This document shows, piece after piece, positions 7,530 to 16,887 of a stretch of DNA of 19,717 nt. Source of the DNA: Sergeia podlipaevii. Taxonomy: Eukaryota > Euglenozoa > Kinetoplastea > Trypanosomatida > Trypanosomatidae. The DNA is taken from contig JASANZ010001855.1 in assembly GCA_030849805.1 (NCBI GenBank), positions 1 through 19,717 of the forward strand, given 5' to 3'. The first letter of the stretch is position 1. Each line of letters opens with the position of its first letter. The notes beneath the pieces were generated by a model, which was not told the DNA's origin, made no database searches, and saw nothing but the letters and a program-made list of their open reading frames with translations. Both the position numbers and the translations under genes were made by a program.

Positions 7530-9386
7530 TTACTGTCTTTTCTTCTCTGATTGCACGTCTCTCTTCGGAGCCTCGCGGTCGTTGATCGCTGGTTCCATGC
7601 ACAAGACAATCACCAGAATTACAGTTACCGCAATAGCAGAGAAGATAATTGTAAGAAACATGATGTCATCGTAACTGATAGCACGGTAGAGCCAGATGGT
7701 AAAAGGCGTCTGCGAAAGACGCTCCGCTAATGCTCCGCTGTAGGTGGACTTCTCTCCCCAGTACTTGTTCGCGAGGACGTCCTTGGTGAAGCCCTCCAAG
7801 AGCTGCCTGTGCTCTCCATCGATACTCCACGGTACTTCCCTTTTTATTTCCTCAAAACGCCCCACATGTTTGCCAGTGCGGAAGAAGCGATTCATGCGTG
7901 TATCAATGATTACCACAGTCGGCAAATCCTCTACACTAATGCCGTAACGATCGCGCCACTCCTCGTATACACGGCCATCGATGTACGCCCACGACATGCG
8001 CGCCGCTTTGGCCTCCTCCTGTGGTGTGAGCTTTCTTGACGCAAGTTCCTCTGACGCGGTCTGCACCATGTCGCGCAGCACCGGCAGCATCGCCGTGTCA
8101 GCCTGTGTAATGCGTCCATCCGTCACGAGCAGCCCCAAGTAGTGCATCTCCTCCCGGCCGAGAAGGGAGAACATACCTGCAGTTACTTCTTCAATCGCGC
8201 GAAAGCCGTTCACCATGATGAACTGTGTGAGTAATGGGTCAATCGTCACCCGCTGACTGGGCTTCTCCTCCGTCGCCTCCACACCCTTCTTCTTCTTTTT
8301 GCCGTCAACGATGTCGTCGTCCACCACCTTCACCCACGGGCCAGAATAGCACTGTGGTGTCCGGCTGCGGTCAGAAGTCGAGATGAGCACTTCACCAGCA
8401 GGCCCACTGTTGCGGCCCTCACTGCCACACTTGCGCGCAGCGTCGATAATGTGAGCGTACAGCTGCGCATTAGAAGAGGAAGATGACTCGTCATCCTTCT
8501 CCTCCCCTCCAGCAGCCGCAGAGGCCGCAGAAAGAGCCTCCCTCCAGTTAGAGTCCATATCACGCTCGTAAATAACCGCAAAGCGCACGTTGCCAATAGA
8601 TGCGGCACCGTCCACAGCGACGTTCCACAAGTCTGAGCGGGCTGTGTGGCGAGTGCTGGGGCTTCTAGCAGGCACGAAAACGTAAAGCGGGACACGTGTC
8701 CGTAGCGTCTGCCTAGTGATCGCAAAGAACTTGGTGACATCTGTGACGTCATCAGCAAAGGAGCCGGCGTCACTAGCGCTCTGTGCATACACGGCGAACT
8801 GCACGAAGCTGTCGACGCTGTGACCACCCTCGTACTCAAACCAGTTGCGTCCCTTACCTGTTGTGTAGATGAGCGTGGGGTACTTCTCTACCCCAAACCG
8901 CTTTGTCAGTTTCGTGCTCTTTTGGGAGTTCACGACAGCAAACTTGGCGTGTGGGTACTTAATGCGCTCCTCTAGCAGCACACTGGCGTTGATAAACTGG
9001 GGCATCATGTGGCGGCAGTGCTGGCACCACGGAGCGTAGAAGAAGATGAGCCACGGCTGAAACGGTTGCTCCTTCACACTCGCTGCTGTCCCCGCCGCCG
9101 CCTCCTCCTGAGAGGGTTCTTGAGTAGCCCCATCCCCCGCGTGCTGCTGCTTCCCCTTGGCCTTCTTCTTTTCGCTAGGGAAGACAAAGGCATCAAACGT
9201 GGCGTCAGTGAGAGTCACAATGCTGCCAGGGAGGCGGAAGGCAGTCTCGTCTGTGTGAGGTGCGGCGTCAGGGGAGAGCTCGTGTACAGAGCGCTCGGCG
9301 GCAGCGGCAGGGGTTATGCATAAACTTGTGAATAGCATCAGCAGCACAGCCCATACGATAATCACCAATAGTGGGCTACGCGCCAT
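7530..9386 (-). CDS. Membrane-anchored protein disulfide isomerase-like thioredoxin protein (TMX3-like), ER
   Basis: Type I membrane thioredoxin protein of 618 residues. A signal peptide covers residues 1-30 (hydrophobic core 6-24, Ala-rich cleavage region). The N-terminal thioredoxin domain has a W-C-Q-H-C active site (Cys121, Cys124) and the cis-proline segment KYPTLIY (Pro170). A low-complexity insert of about 38 residues (71-108) splits the first strand/helix from the active-site strand. The middle, with another low-complexity patch near 290-300, resembles redox-inactive PDI b-type domains. A later thioredoxin-like unit has WAYIDGRVYEEW and DLPTVVIIDT (cis-proline near 489) but no CxxC. 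One membrane helix spans about 575-596. A short basic cytosolic tail ends in K-K-R-Q, a KKXX COPI retrieval motif, so the protein should sit in the ER with its catalytic domain in the lumen. One glycosylation sequon is at Asn133. It probably oxidises or isomerises disulfides of secretory proteins. CQHC differs from the classical CGHC, so its redox potential may differ. Confidence 0.9.
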   Translation of the reverse strand: MARSPLLVIIVWAVLLMLFTSLCITPAAAAERSVHELSPDAAPHTDETAFRLPGSIVTLTDATFDAFVFPSEKKKAKGKQQHAGDGATQEPSQEEAAAGTAASVKEQPFQPWLIFFYAPWCQHCRHMMPQFINASVLLEERIKYPHAKFAVVNSQKSTKLTKRFGVEKYPTLIYTTGKGRNWFEYEGGHSVDSFVQFAVYAQSASDAGSFADDVTDVTKFFAITRQTLRTRVPLYVFVPARSPSTRHTARSDLWNVAVDGAASIGNVRFAVIYERDMDSNWREALSAASAAAGGEEKDDESSSSSNAQLYAHIIDAARKCGSEGRNSGPAGEVLISTSDRSRTPQCYSGPWVKVVDDDIVDGKKKKKGVEATEEKPSQRVTIDPLLTQFIMVNGFRAIEEVTAGMFSLLGREEMHYLGLLVTDGRITQADTAMLPVLRDMVQTASEELASRKLTPQEEAKAARMSWAYIDGRVYEEWRDRYGISVEDLPTVVIIDTRMNRFFRTGKHVGRFEEIKREVPWSIDGEHRQLLEGFTKDVLANKYWGEKSTYSGALAERLSQTPFTIWLYRAISYDDIMFLTIIFSAIAVTVILVIVLCMEPAINDREAPKRDVQSEKKRQ

Positions 9387-9496
9387 TCTCGTGTTTTTTC
9401 GCTTGCTTTGATATCAATATAAAACTAGTTTTCACTGTATGTGTATAAGATAAGAATGAAAAATTGTAAGTAAAGTTGTTGATATGCACCTGGTTG

Positions 9497-9623
9497 CTCA
9501 ATAGTCAAGCGGTTTGTGTTGAAAACAAAGGAGGGAAGAGAAAAGGTGAAGAATAAAAGAGGAGAAGGAGAAGAGAAACAAGAAACAAGCAGAAAAGATA
9601 AACGACAAGAAAAAAAAAGAGGG
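9497..9623 (-). promoter_or_regulatory. Candidate spliced-leader acceptor for the PDI-like gene
   Basis: The long purine tract at about 9521-9623 is a pyrimidine tract in the transcript. The first AG after it is at 9498-9497 (ATTGAG), giving a 5' UTR of about 110 nt. Other AGs closer to the start exist, so the exact site is uncertain. Confidence 0.45.
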
Positions 9624-9865
9624 CATTCCTGTAGCCTCCCCGTATGTATCCTATCCAGAAAATGAAAACAAAAATCCGCGTGTGTGTTACTATAAGTGGT
9701 TTATTTGATGATACGATGATGTTCCATCAAGCTTATATTTAAGCCCCTTCCTTCCTTCCTTTCCTCCCTCCCCCGTGTGTTTACAGCACGAGTAGATAAA
9801 GAGGTAAGAAAAAAAAAAAACATTTCTGTACATATGGTTTCTGCAGTAATAATAATAAGAACAAT

Positions 9866-9890
9866 AATAGTAGTAGTAGTAGTAGCAGTA
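9866..9890. repeat. (TAG)n triplet repeat
   Basis: About six TAG units on the plus strand (CTA in the transcript), followed by CAG, in the 3' UTR region of the large protein gene. Confidence 0.8.
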
Positions 9891-10058
9891 TATAAAAGTG
9901 CTTCTTTAAAATAGAAAAGAGAGAAGACAAAAAGAACGAGCAAACTGTAAGATGCACACCTCTTTATATTCGTTCTTCCTATCTTCCATCCAAAATCAAT
10001 CAAAACACCAATACGACTGTGAAACAACAACAAAAAAAAAAATCAAACGGGGATGTCC

Positions 10059-13000
10059 TCAAAACTGTCCCTGCGATGCCATCTCCAGATCACTGCGATT
10101 GAGTGATGGAGGAATCTTAGAGGCTTTATCCAGCTGTGGAAGCGACAAGGAAGACATCTTCGTCAGCTGAGGAAGTTGCATTGGGTTGGTGTGCCCAAGG
10201 CGGCCATTGCTTCTATCGCTTCCATTCGCCTCGCTCATAGAATTCGTGACAGAAGCGGATGGTACCCAAGAGAGACGGCCACCACCACCGCCGCTGGTAT
10301 TGCTGCTTCTGTAAGGAGGTAACTTCTCTCCTGCTGATGTTGCCTGCCGAAACCTAGGCTGAGTGAGCGGTCTGCCCCGCTGCAGGCCACCACCGCGTGC
10401 CATGCCACCTCTCCCTTGCGCACCGGCAATGCCAGAAGTTTCGTGAAAGGCACGATTTTCAAGGTAGCTGTGGTAGTTCTCCTCAATGGCGCTTTCAAGA
10501 GAGGTGTGAGTAGTGAGGGTGAAGAGCTTCACTGGGGCCGGACGAAGTTCTATGCCTTCCTCCTGCTGCTGCTGAGGTGGCTGCGGAACCAAGGCGCCAG
10601 CTGTCACAGCTGAGGAGCCAAACAAAAAGCCATAGCGCGTCCGCATAGAGCCCGCGGCAGCAGCGCCGCCTCCCGCAGCGGTCTCGTAGACAGTATCAAT
10701 ACGAGGTAACAGCTGTCCATACGCGCCACTCACCAGAGAGGTGCCAGGGGCAAGCGGGGCTCTTCCCTTCAGCAGCGCCTGCTCATAAGGTCCCAGGTGG
10801 AGATGCAGGAAGAAAGCCTCGAACTGATCAGGCGTGTAATACGAGAAAGACACCTTGTACTTACCTCCCTTCGAGGCCTCGGCCTCACAGAAAGCCTCAA
10901 ACTCCTTGAAGAGACGATTCTGCTCCTTCCGCTGTGCCCGTGTGAGGGGATCAAGCGTCGGTACACCGGGCTCAGGTGATTCTAGAGGCCGTTCTAGCGC
11001 TGATATAGGCAGCGGTGTCGTGATCCGGCCTGCCGACCCCAGACGCGTCGCCAGCACCACATCACCGCCTGCTGTACCGCCCGCGTCACGAGCATCTCCC
11101 ATCGATGACGGTCGCGGTGGTCGCGGCAGGGGATCAGGTGCCTCCGGTACTTTAGTCAAGTTGAACATTTCCTCCTCTTCCTTCGCCTTGCGGGCAGCGG
11201 CGGCAGCAGCGATGGCGGCCTCCCGCTTGGTGCGGTGTCTCTCCTCGCGCTCCGCTCTGCGCTTCTCTTTCTCCCGCTCCTGCAACTGTTTCTGCAGCTT
11301 CTTCGCCTCAGCGATCATGCGTTCTCGGCGCAGCCGCATACTCGTCGTTTCAATCACCTTCTTGTGGTTGTTGGGGTTCATGAGTGCTTTCAGCACGTTA
11401 CCAATCTGCTCTGAGGTAAGGGCGAGGCGGCCCTTGCCGTCGCCGTCCTCACCCATAGCCAGCAGCTTCGCCATGAGCTCGCTCTTCTGTAGCTCGTCAA
11501 TGGTGTAGGCGTGAGGCTTGGCAAAAATCCTAGCGAGCAGCACGGCATCGAAGTCCGCAGAGCCCATATCGCCGTCCTCGTCTCCGCCGCCACCGTCTGC
11601 CTTGTTTCTCTTGCGCTGTTCCCACTTTTCAGCAAGCTGAAGTAGTTCGTATAAGTTAACCTCCTCGCTGGGGTCCCCAAACGTAGCATCAGCGATATGG
11701 ATGCCTTTTGCCGCCAACACGGCCTGGAGCCACTCCTTCTTCTCAAGCAGTTCGCGCCGCTGCTGATCGGTCAGCTCGGTGATTTCAGGCGAGGGAGCGC
11801 CACCGCCGCTGCTGTCGCCGCCCTTCTTTTCTCTGTCTTTAGCGCTGCGTAGCTTCCGAGGAGTGACTGGAACATCAGAAGCCGTACTGTGCGAGAAGTT
11901 TGACTGGAGCGTCGAATTGCTTGAGATGTTGCCAGTTGCAAAACTGCTCTCATTGTTCTCTCCGCCACTAGCGCTGCCATGTATATTCCCGCCGGCGCGA
12001 TATCGCCGATATTGCTCACCGCCCCTCCGCATTTGGTAATAGTACTCGGCATTACGGCCAAAGCGACGCCGGTCGCGGCGCTTGCCACTGCGGCGAACGC
12101 GAAAACGCCGACGAACTTGGCGCTCCGCTTCCGTAGGAAGTTGTCCGGGTCGCTTCTGCCTTTTTCCCCTCCCACTCATGGTGCGTTCATCACGGTCTTC
12201 ATCGCTGCTGCGCTGCGTCCGGCTCCAGCTGTCCACTTCCCGTGACCCATCATTTGCGGTATCGGAAAGCTGAGAAGAAAAGGTTGCAAAGTCCATCGGT
12301 GACGAGTCGCTGTACTCCCCGTCACCAAAGGAGGACCACGAATCTGAAAGGGAAAGGTTGTCCTCGTACGTGTCAGCGTAGTCGTCCTTGCGTACGGATC
12401 CTTCCAGTCGACGTGTGCGGCGTGAGGGCTCATCAAAGAATTTGCGTGAGCGGAACTTAGAATCCCCCATGCCCTGCACCTCGTTGTACATAAAGTCGTC
12501 ACCGCTACTGGCATCGTAGTCCTCGCTGCTGTCATCGCTACCTCCTTCCCCACCGTCCACGTTGCGGTCGCGTTTCCTTTGATCTTGATGGTACGTCATG
12601 TGGCGGTGCAGGCGCCGTCTGCGGATGATTTCATTTTCATCATTCAAATACTCTTCGATCACGTAGTAGGAGAGGTCACTGCTGTGGTCACTGAGATCCT
12701 CAATGTCTTCCCCGCACGCCAGCTTGAACGCCTCTCGGTACTTGCGATGACGCGAAGGCTGGCAGTACTCTCGCCAGCGCAAATTGACGATCTTCCCATC
12801 AGGGCCAATGCGCTGGATGTACTTCCAGTCATCCCGTGACGACGCATCACTGCGGCTGTCATCGTTAGATGTCTCTCCCTCTGCGATGCCATCCTTCTCC
12901 CTCCGCGCTGCTGAGCTGCTTGTGGCGCTGCCCACGCTGCTCGAGTCATCAATGCCTTTCCTCCGGCGTTTGCCACCCATCTCGCCATCCTCGGAGCTGG

Positions 13001-15746
13001 ACCAGTCGTCAAGCTGGTGCACAAGATCATTGAACGAGTGTAACGCCTCTTCGGTTTCTCTGAGCAGGTCCGTAGCGTCAACGTAGTCTGCCATGCTCAT
13101 GCGCAGCGCCTGCAGCAGCTGTTCGTCCTCGTCATCCCAGTCATGGCCGAACACTTCACTGTACAATTCTAAGAGAAAAATGGCATATTCGCCGGGTTGC
13201 GCGGCACTGAAAGTCCAGTTGTCCGCGAGCTCCATCATAGAGTACCAAAATTGACCATAAGTAAGGGAGGGCAGCCGCCCAGCGTCCCAGGGAACTACAG
13301 CGTCGCAATGGATAATCTTATCATCGTCGGTGTACGCCATATGTGATGTCCGTCCCAAGCTGGGGGTTTCTATGTTCCACCCGGCAAAGTTGCCTTGTTG
13401 ACCGCCGTAGTCGCTGCGCCGCCGGCCACTTCGCCTCCCGGGCGTTCGCCTTCCATTGCTACCACCGCCGCCCATCCCACTTGTCGGCGTGACGGCAATA
13501 TTCGAGCCCGGAGGCGGCACAAGACGTGGCGGAACACCAAAGTAGTGCTCTTGCTGTGGATCGTTCTCGCGGTACTCCGCGTCTGCCATGAGGTCCTCCT
13601 GCACCGACTGGAGCATCTCCACGCTCAGCTCGTGGTTATCTGGCAGCAGTACACTGGCAATGCGTGTGTTCAAGTAGGTGTACTGCAGCGGGGTGAGGTA
13701 TAGCGCAGTCGCCGGCAGTGGCGCACGGCGTCGCCTCTTCTTGGCAGGCGTCGTAGAGTTCGACTGATGCTCTTCACCAACAAGCCAGCATGAGGTCGTA
13801 GTAACCTCCTTCTTCAACTCTAGAGGTGAGTCTCTATTCTCCCAATCTTCATCTCGCATTATGTCCTCCTCTATACTGCTCATTTTGATAGGGTCGTAGC
13901 TCGTGTTGTCTGTATAGTCCACAGATGGTGACTCCCGCCTTGCCAGGTCCGACTCTTCGCTATTCCCGTTGCTGTCCCACTGCTGATCCTTCGAGCCAGC
14001 CGCACTCGTGTCGCCACTGTCTCCGCCTGTTTGACGACCATTCGCAAGTGCTCCTTTCCCCCTTCTAATGGTGGACTTCCTCGGGGCCCCAGTATGTGGA
14101 GGGGATGCAGTGACGGTAGAGCCCTTCTTTTTATTCCGATTGACTGCAGAGCCAACGCCGTTCGTTGTCGCTGTTGTTGCTGCTGCCTGACGACCTACTT
14201 GTTTCTTCTTCTTGTCTTTCCCCATCACTGCTGCCGTGGTGTCCTTCTTACCGTCTGAGGTCACCCGCGCTGGCGGTAGCGGATTCAACCCATGAGAGTT
14301 GCCAGCGGAAGATCTCCCACCGCCTCCCGTGCCACCTGCGCCACTCGACTGCGCAATGTCACCGTCCGTAGACTTAAAAGCGTCCCCGAGTGGGTTGACG
14401 GTTTCTCCGTTGAATGCAGCCGTCGCAGCCACCATGTCAACCAAGGAAGTTTCCGCGCTAGAGACCAAACTATCTCGCGCGCTGCCGCCGCCGCTCGCCA
14501 CTGCCCTTTGGTGTGCGTCCATCGCTGCTGGGGAAACGGTAATGCGGTCCCAAAAGCGGCGGATAATGTCATTCACTAAGGCGTCAAGGGCAGCCGTAAG
14601 GGCAGCTACTTTGACAGTTTTGCTGGCACTGCGAAGCATCTGATCGTAACAATAGGCGAGCTGTGCCCAGCGGCTGCTCTCGTTCTGCTGGAAGCGCAGA
14701 TACTCCTCCTCCTCCGTCTCATCCATCAGTTCGTAACCGCCTTGTACATTCAGTCGCCGCCGCGAGGCCATCGGCATGCCAGCAATGGCCATGTCCTCCT
14801 CGTCAGTGGAGAGGCCGTTTGCGGCCGTAGATGTCCGGTTTGCCCCTGCAGAGGAACGAGATTTGCCACCTCCTCTCAGTGGTCTACTAGAAGTGCTGCC
14901 ACCAGCCCGTCTCCGCCGCATCTGCTGCAGTCGTTGCGAATAGTTCCCCGCAGATTCCTCAGTGTTTGTCTCACTGCTCGTCAAATCTAGCAGCCGCATG
15001 AAGGGCTTCGCCCCCCGCAGGGCACTAATAGCCTCTGGCCCACCGCTGGAGCTGTTAGCAGAACGCAGCTGGCCAACGCTAGTACGCCGCATGCCATACC
15101 GTGAAGACCCGCCCAGCTGCCCGAACTCACTGCTACCCATGCGATGCACAGACCCACTCGCGCTGTTCACTCGATGATAGTTCCACGCTGCGCTCGACAT
15201 ACTACCTCCAAACTCACTCCACATGTCATCGTCATCTTCATCGCTCATACCGTCCACTATTGAGCGGCTGAGATACCTTGCCGAAGCATGAGAAATGCTA
15301 CTGCGCGGACGGCCCGCAGAGCGAGGCGAGACCGCCCTTCTGTTATCACTGCTCTTGCTGTACTCAGACATCATTGCAGTGAAAATGGCATCCTCGTCGT
15401 CCGCGTCTTCATCGCCAGACATGGAGGCACCGTCTCCGCCGTTCATCCTGGCGAGTGCAGCGCGTGCTTTCGCCTTGGCGCGGAGGAGCCGAAGCTCCTC
15501 CTGATGACGCTTGCGGCGGTAGCAGTAAAAGCGCTTGGTGGCCATGGAAAGGGCGGGGTGCCGTAGGGAGTGCCGCTTGCGATGGGCGAAAGAGCAGACG
15601 CGGGGCTGGACAGCGACGATGAACTTCAGTTCCTCGGGGGAGGTGCGGACCAGGTCCAGCCGGACGTCTTGAGGAATGGAGGTGCGTAGAGCGGAGAAGA
15701 GGGACTTCACGACTTGATTATCATTGTTAGCGCCATTAGATGTCAT
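10059..15746 (-). CDS. Very large hypothetical protein, 1895 aa, mostly disordered with ordered islands
   Basis: The longest gene in the window; family not recognised. Most of it is Ser/Gly/Asp/Arg-rich disorder. Ordered-looking islands are: a basic N-terminus (about 12-95); a helical unit at about 359-410 starting RWAQLAYCYDQML; LTPLQYTYLNTRIASVLLPD at about 683-702; PWDAGRLPSLTYGQFWYSMM followed by ELADNWT at about 820-848; a unit starting DDWKYIQRIGPDGKIVNLRW at about 970-1017 with YYVIEEYLNDENEIIRRRR soon after; an Arg-rich cluster at about 1208-1250; a helical pair at about 1319-1370 and 1410-1460 containing a degenerate EF-hand-like loop (Asp1434, Asp1436, Gly1439); a Lys/Glu/Arg coiled coil at about 1466-1527; and a helical unit at about 1596-1660. 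There is no signal peptide or membrane helix. A scaffold role, perhaps cytoskeletal or flagellar, is only inference. The start at 15746 directly follows a long pyrimidine tract. The frame is unbroken for 5.7 kb. Confidence 0.93.
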   Translation of the reverse strand: MTSNGANNDNQVVKSLFSALRTSIPQDVRLDLVRTSPEELKFIVAVQPRVCSFAHRKRHSLRHPALSMATKRFYCYRRKRHQEELRLLRAKAKARAALARMNGGDGASMSGDEDADDEDAIFTAMMSEYSKSSDNRRAVSPRSAGRPRSSISHASARYLSRSIVDGMSDEDDDDMWSEFGGSMSSAAWNYHRVNSASGSVHRMGSSEFGQLGGSSRYGMRRTSVGQLRSANSSSGGPEAISALRGAKPFMRLLDLTSSETNTEESAGNYSQRLQQMRRRRAGGSTSSRPLRGGGKSRSSAGANRTSTAANGLSTDEEDMAIAGMPMASRRRLNVQGGYELMDETEEEEYLRFQQNESSRWAQLAYCYDQMLRSASKTVKVAALTAALDALVNDIIRRFWDRITVSPAAMDAHQRAVASGGGSARDSLVSSAETSLVDMVAATAAFNGETVNPLGDAFKSTDGDIAQSSGAGGTGGGGRSSAGNSHGLNPLPPARVTSDGKKDTTAAVMGKDKKKKQVGRQAAATTATTNGVGSAVNRNKKKGSTVTASPPHTGAPRKSTIRRGKGALANGRQTGGDSGDTSAAGSKDQQWDSNGNSEESDLARRESPSVDYTDNTSYDPIKMSSIEEDIMRDEDWENRDSPLELKKEVTTTSCWLVGEEHQSNSTTPAKKRRRRAPLPATALYLTPLQYTYLNTRIASVLLPDNHELSVEMLQSVQEDLMADAEYRENDPQQEHYFGVPPRLVPPPGSNIAVTPTSGMGGGGSNGRRTPGRRSGRRRSDYGGQQGNFAGWNIETPSLGRTSHMAYTDDDKIIHCDAVVPWDAGRLPSLTYGQFWYSMMELADNWTFSAAQPGEYAIFLLELYSEVFGHDWDDEDEQLLQALRMSMADYVDATDLLRETEEALHSFNDLVHQLDDWSSSEDGEMGGKRRRKGIDDSSSVGSATSSSAARREKDGIAEGETSNDDSRSDASSRDDWKYIQRIGPDGKIVNLRWREYCQPSRHRKYREAFKLACGEDIEDLSDHSSDLSYYVIEEYLNDENEIIRRRRLHRHMTYHQDQRKRDRNVDGGEGGSDDSSEDYDASSGDDFMYNEVQGMGDSKFRSRKFFDEPSRRTRRLEGSVRKDDYADTYEDNLSLSDSWSSFGDGEYSDSSPMDFATFSSQLSDTANDGSREVDSWSRTQRSSDEDRDERTMSGRGKRQKRPGQLPTEAERQVRRRFRVRRSGKRRDRRRFGRNAEYYYQMRRGGEQYRRYRAGGNIHGSASGGENNESSFATGNISSNSTLQSNFSHSTASDVPVTPRKLRSAKDREKKGGDSSGGGAPSPEITELTDQQRRELLEKKEWLQAVLAAKGIHIADATFGDPSEEVNLYELLQLAEKWEQRKRNKADGGGGDEDGDMGSADFDAVLLARIFAKPHAYTIDELQKSELMAKLLAMGEDGDGKGRLALTSEQIGNVLKALMNPNNHKKVIETTSMRLRRERMIAEAKKLQKQLQEREKEKRRAEREERHRTKREAAIAAAAAARKAKEEEEMFNLTKVPEAPDPLPRPPRPSSMGDARDAGGTAGGDVVLATRLGSAGRITTPLPISALERPLESPEPGVPTLDPLTRAQRKEQNRLFKEFEAFCEAEASKGGKYKVSFSYYTPDQFEAFFLHLHLGPYEQALLKGRAPLAPGTSLVSGAYGQLLPRIDTVYETAAGGGAAAAGSMRTRYGFLFGSSAVTAGALVPQPPQQQQEEGIELRPAPVKLFTLTTHTSLESAIEENYHSYLENRAFHETSGIAGAQGRGGMARGGGLQRGRPLTQPRFRQATSAGEKLPPYRSSNTSGGGGGRLSWVPSASVTNSMSEANGSDRSNGRLGHTNPMQLPQLTKMSSLSLPQLDKASKIPPSLNRSDLEMASQGQF

Positions 15747-15756
15747 TGTACCTTTC

Positions 15757-15803
15757 CTTTGAGAAGGAAAAGAGAAAGAAAAAAAAAGGAAGGGGAAGGA
15801 AGA
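15757..15803 (-). promoter_or_regulatory. Candidate spliced-leader acceptor for the 1895-aa gene (start-proximal)
   Basis: An almost perfect 43-nt purine run at 15761-15803 is a pyrimidine tract in the transcript and is followed by CAAAG, with AG at 15758-15757. The 5' UTR would be only about 10 nt. If this is the sole site, it fixes the start codon at 15746. Confidence 0.45.
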
Positions 15804-15830
15804 CTCCTCTAATTATAACCCTTTTCAGAA

Positions 15831-15852
15831 AGCAAAAAAGGAAAAAAAAAAG
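15831..15852 (-). promoter_or_regulatory. Alternative upstream acceptor for the 1895-aa gene
   Basis: A second pyrimidine tract (complement of about 15837-15852) is followed by GAAAAG, with AG at 15832-15831. It would give a 5' UTR of about 85 nt that itself contains the long pyrimidine tract. Confidence 0.35.
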
Positions 15853-15974
15853 TTCTACTAGAGGTGCTCTCGGTGCCTTCTTCTTCTTCGCTCTCTTTTG
15901 AAAATGATACAACGCCAATCTAAAGAGAAGCAAAATGCGTTCCGTCACGACGAGTGAGAGAAAGAAAAAGAAAA

Positions 15975-15999
15975 TGTGTGTGTGTGTGTGTGTGTGTGT
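15975..15999. repeat. (TG)n microsatellite
   Basis: About 12 TG units upstream of the large gene; it reads as (CA)n on the transcribed-sense strand. Confidence 0.95.
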
Positions 16000-16887
16000 A
16001 TGTATGAAGTCCTAAATGAGATGCTATCACCTCGTTCTATACATGTAATAGTAAGCAAAAAAAAAAGTAAGAAATATGAAAGAGTGTATGTGTATGTACT
16101 TGAAACGCGATTCTTCTGCGACACCTCTCGCTTATTCCCTTGGTTGCTGTATTATGGAAAAAAAAGGGGGATTGCAAGAGTCTCTACGCTTGAATGTGTA
16201 TCATTATATTACAGAAAAAGAAAGCAGAAAACAAAAAAAGAAGAGAGAAAAAAGAATATGTAAAAAGTATAGGACAAGAAGTAGCGATCAAGACGTATTG
16301 CCGCAAAGATAAAGCAACGCTTTCAGCAACAACAAGAAGAGAAAAAAAAAACAGAAGGGGATGAGCTGTGAGACACAATAAATTGGCTCAACAGAAGAAA
16401 AAGAAAAAAAGAGAAAAGAAAAGAAACAGATGCAATACTACTGAGGCTTGAGAGGTTTCACCAACGCACACCACTGTGTTGCTATCTTGCCAGCAGCATA
16501 ACTACCTTGCAATTTGCTCTTTCGGGACTTCTAATCACTTTTTTTGTTCTTTAATCCCTGCTTTCTCTCTTCTTTCTCTTCGCTTTCGCTTTTATGGCAA
16601 CCTAATAACATGTTTTTTATTTATTAATTTTGCTTGTTTAAAAGTCCTCGGCACACATCTATAACATAGTCAATATAGGCTCGCCCACCTCTCTTATCAC
16701 CAGAGTCGCCTCGAGCACAACATCTCACTCCTGCATTTTTCTCCGTTCGTCAGCGCTGTTGGCAACCCTCCTCGCTGATATTCCCGTATCATAAAAAGTT
16801 TTTTTATATATATATAATAAAGCCTTCTTTTCTCCTTTTCATTTATTTTTTTAAAATTGCTTTGCCTTTTATTTTTCAGCATTTCCT

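Larger units (their letters stand above)
9387..10058. other. Gene-free intergenic region with long purine tract
   Basis: About 0.67 kb. It contains the presumed 5' UTR of the PDI-like gene, a purine-dominated stretch of about 100 nt at 9521-9623, and the 3' UTR of the 1895-residue protein gene with a TAG/TAA triplet-repeat patch (about 9845-9890). No gene was recognised. Confidence 0.7.

Noticed and set aside
8470..8530. Possible intron in the PDI-like gene at its Ser/Asp/Glu-rich patch
   Set aside because: The frame continues without interruption and the patch reads as a normal low-complexity insert. Cis-introns are very rare in trypanosomatids.
10855..11508. Plus-strand open frame of 217 residues
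   Set aside because: It is antisense to the large protein gene. Its Ser/Arg/Ala-rich composition is that of a shadow frame opposite the Lys/Glu/Ala coiled coil.
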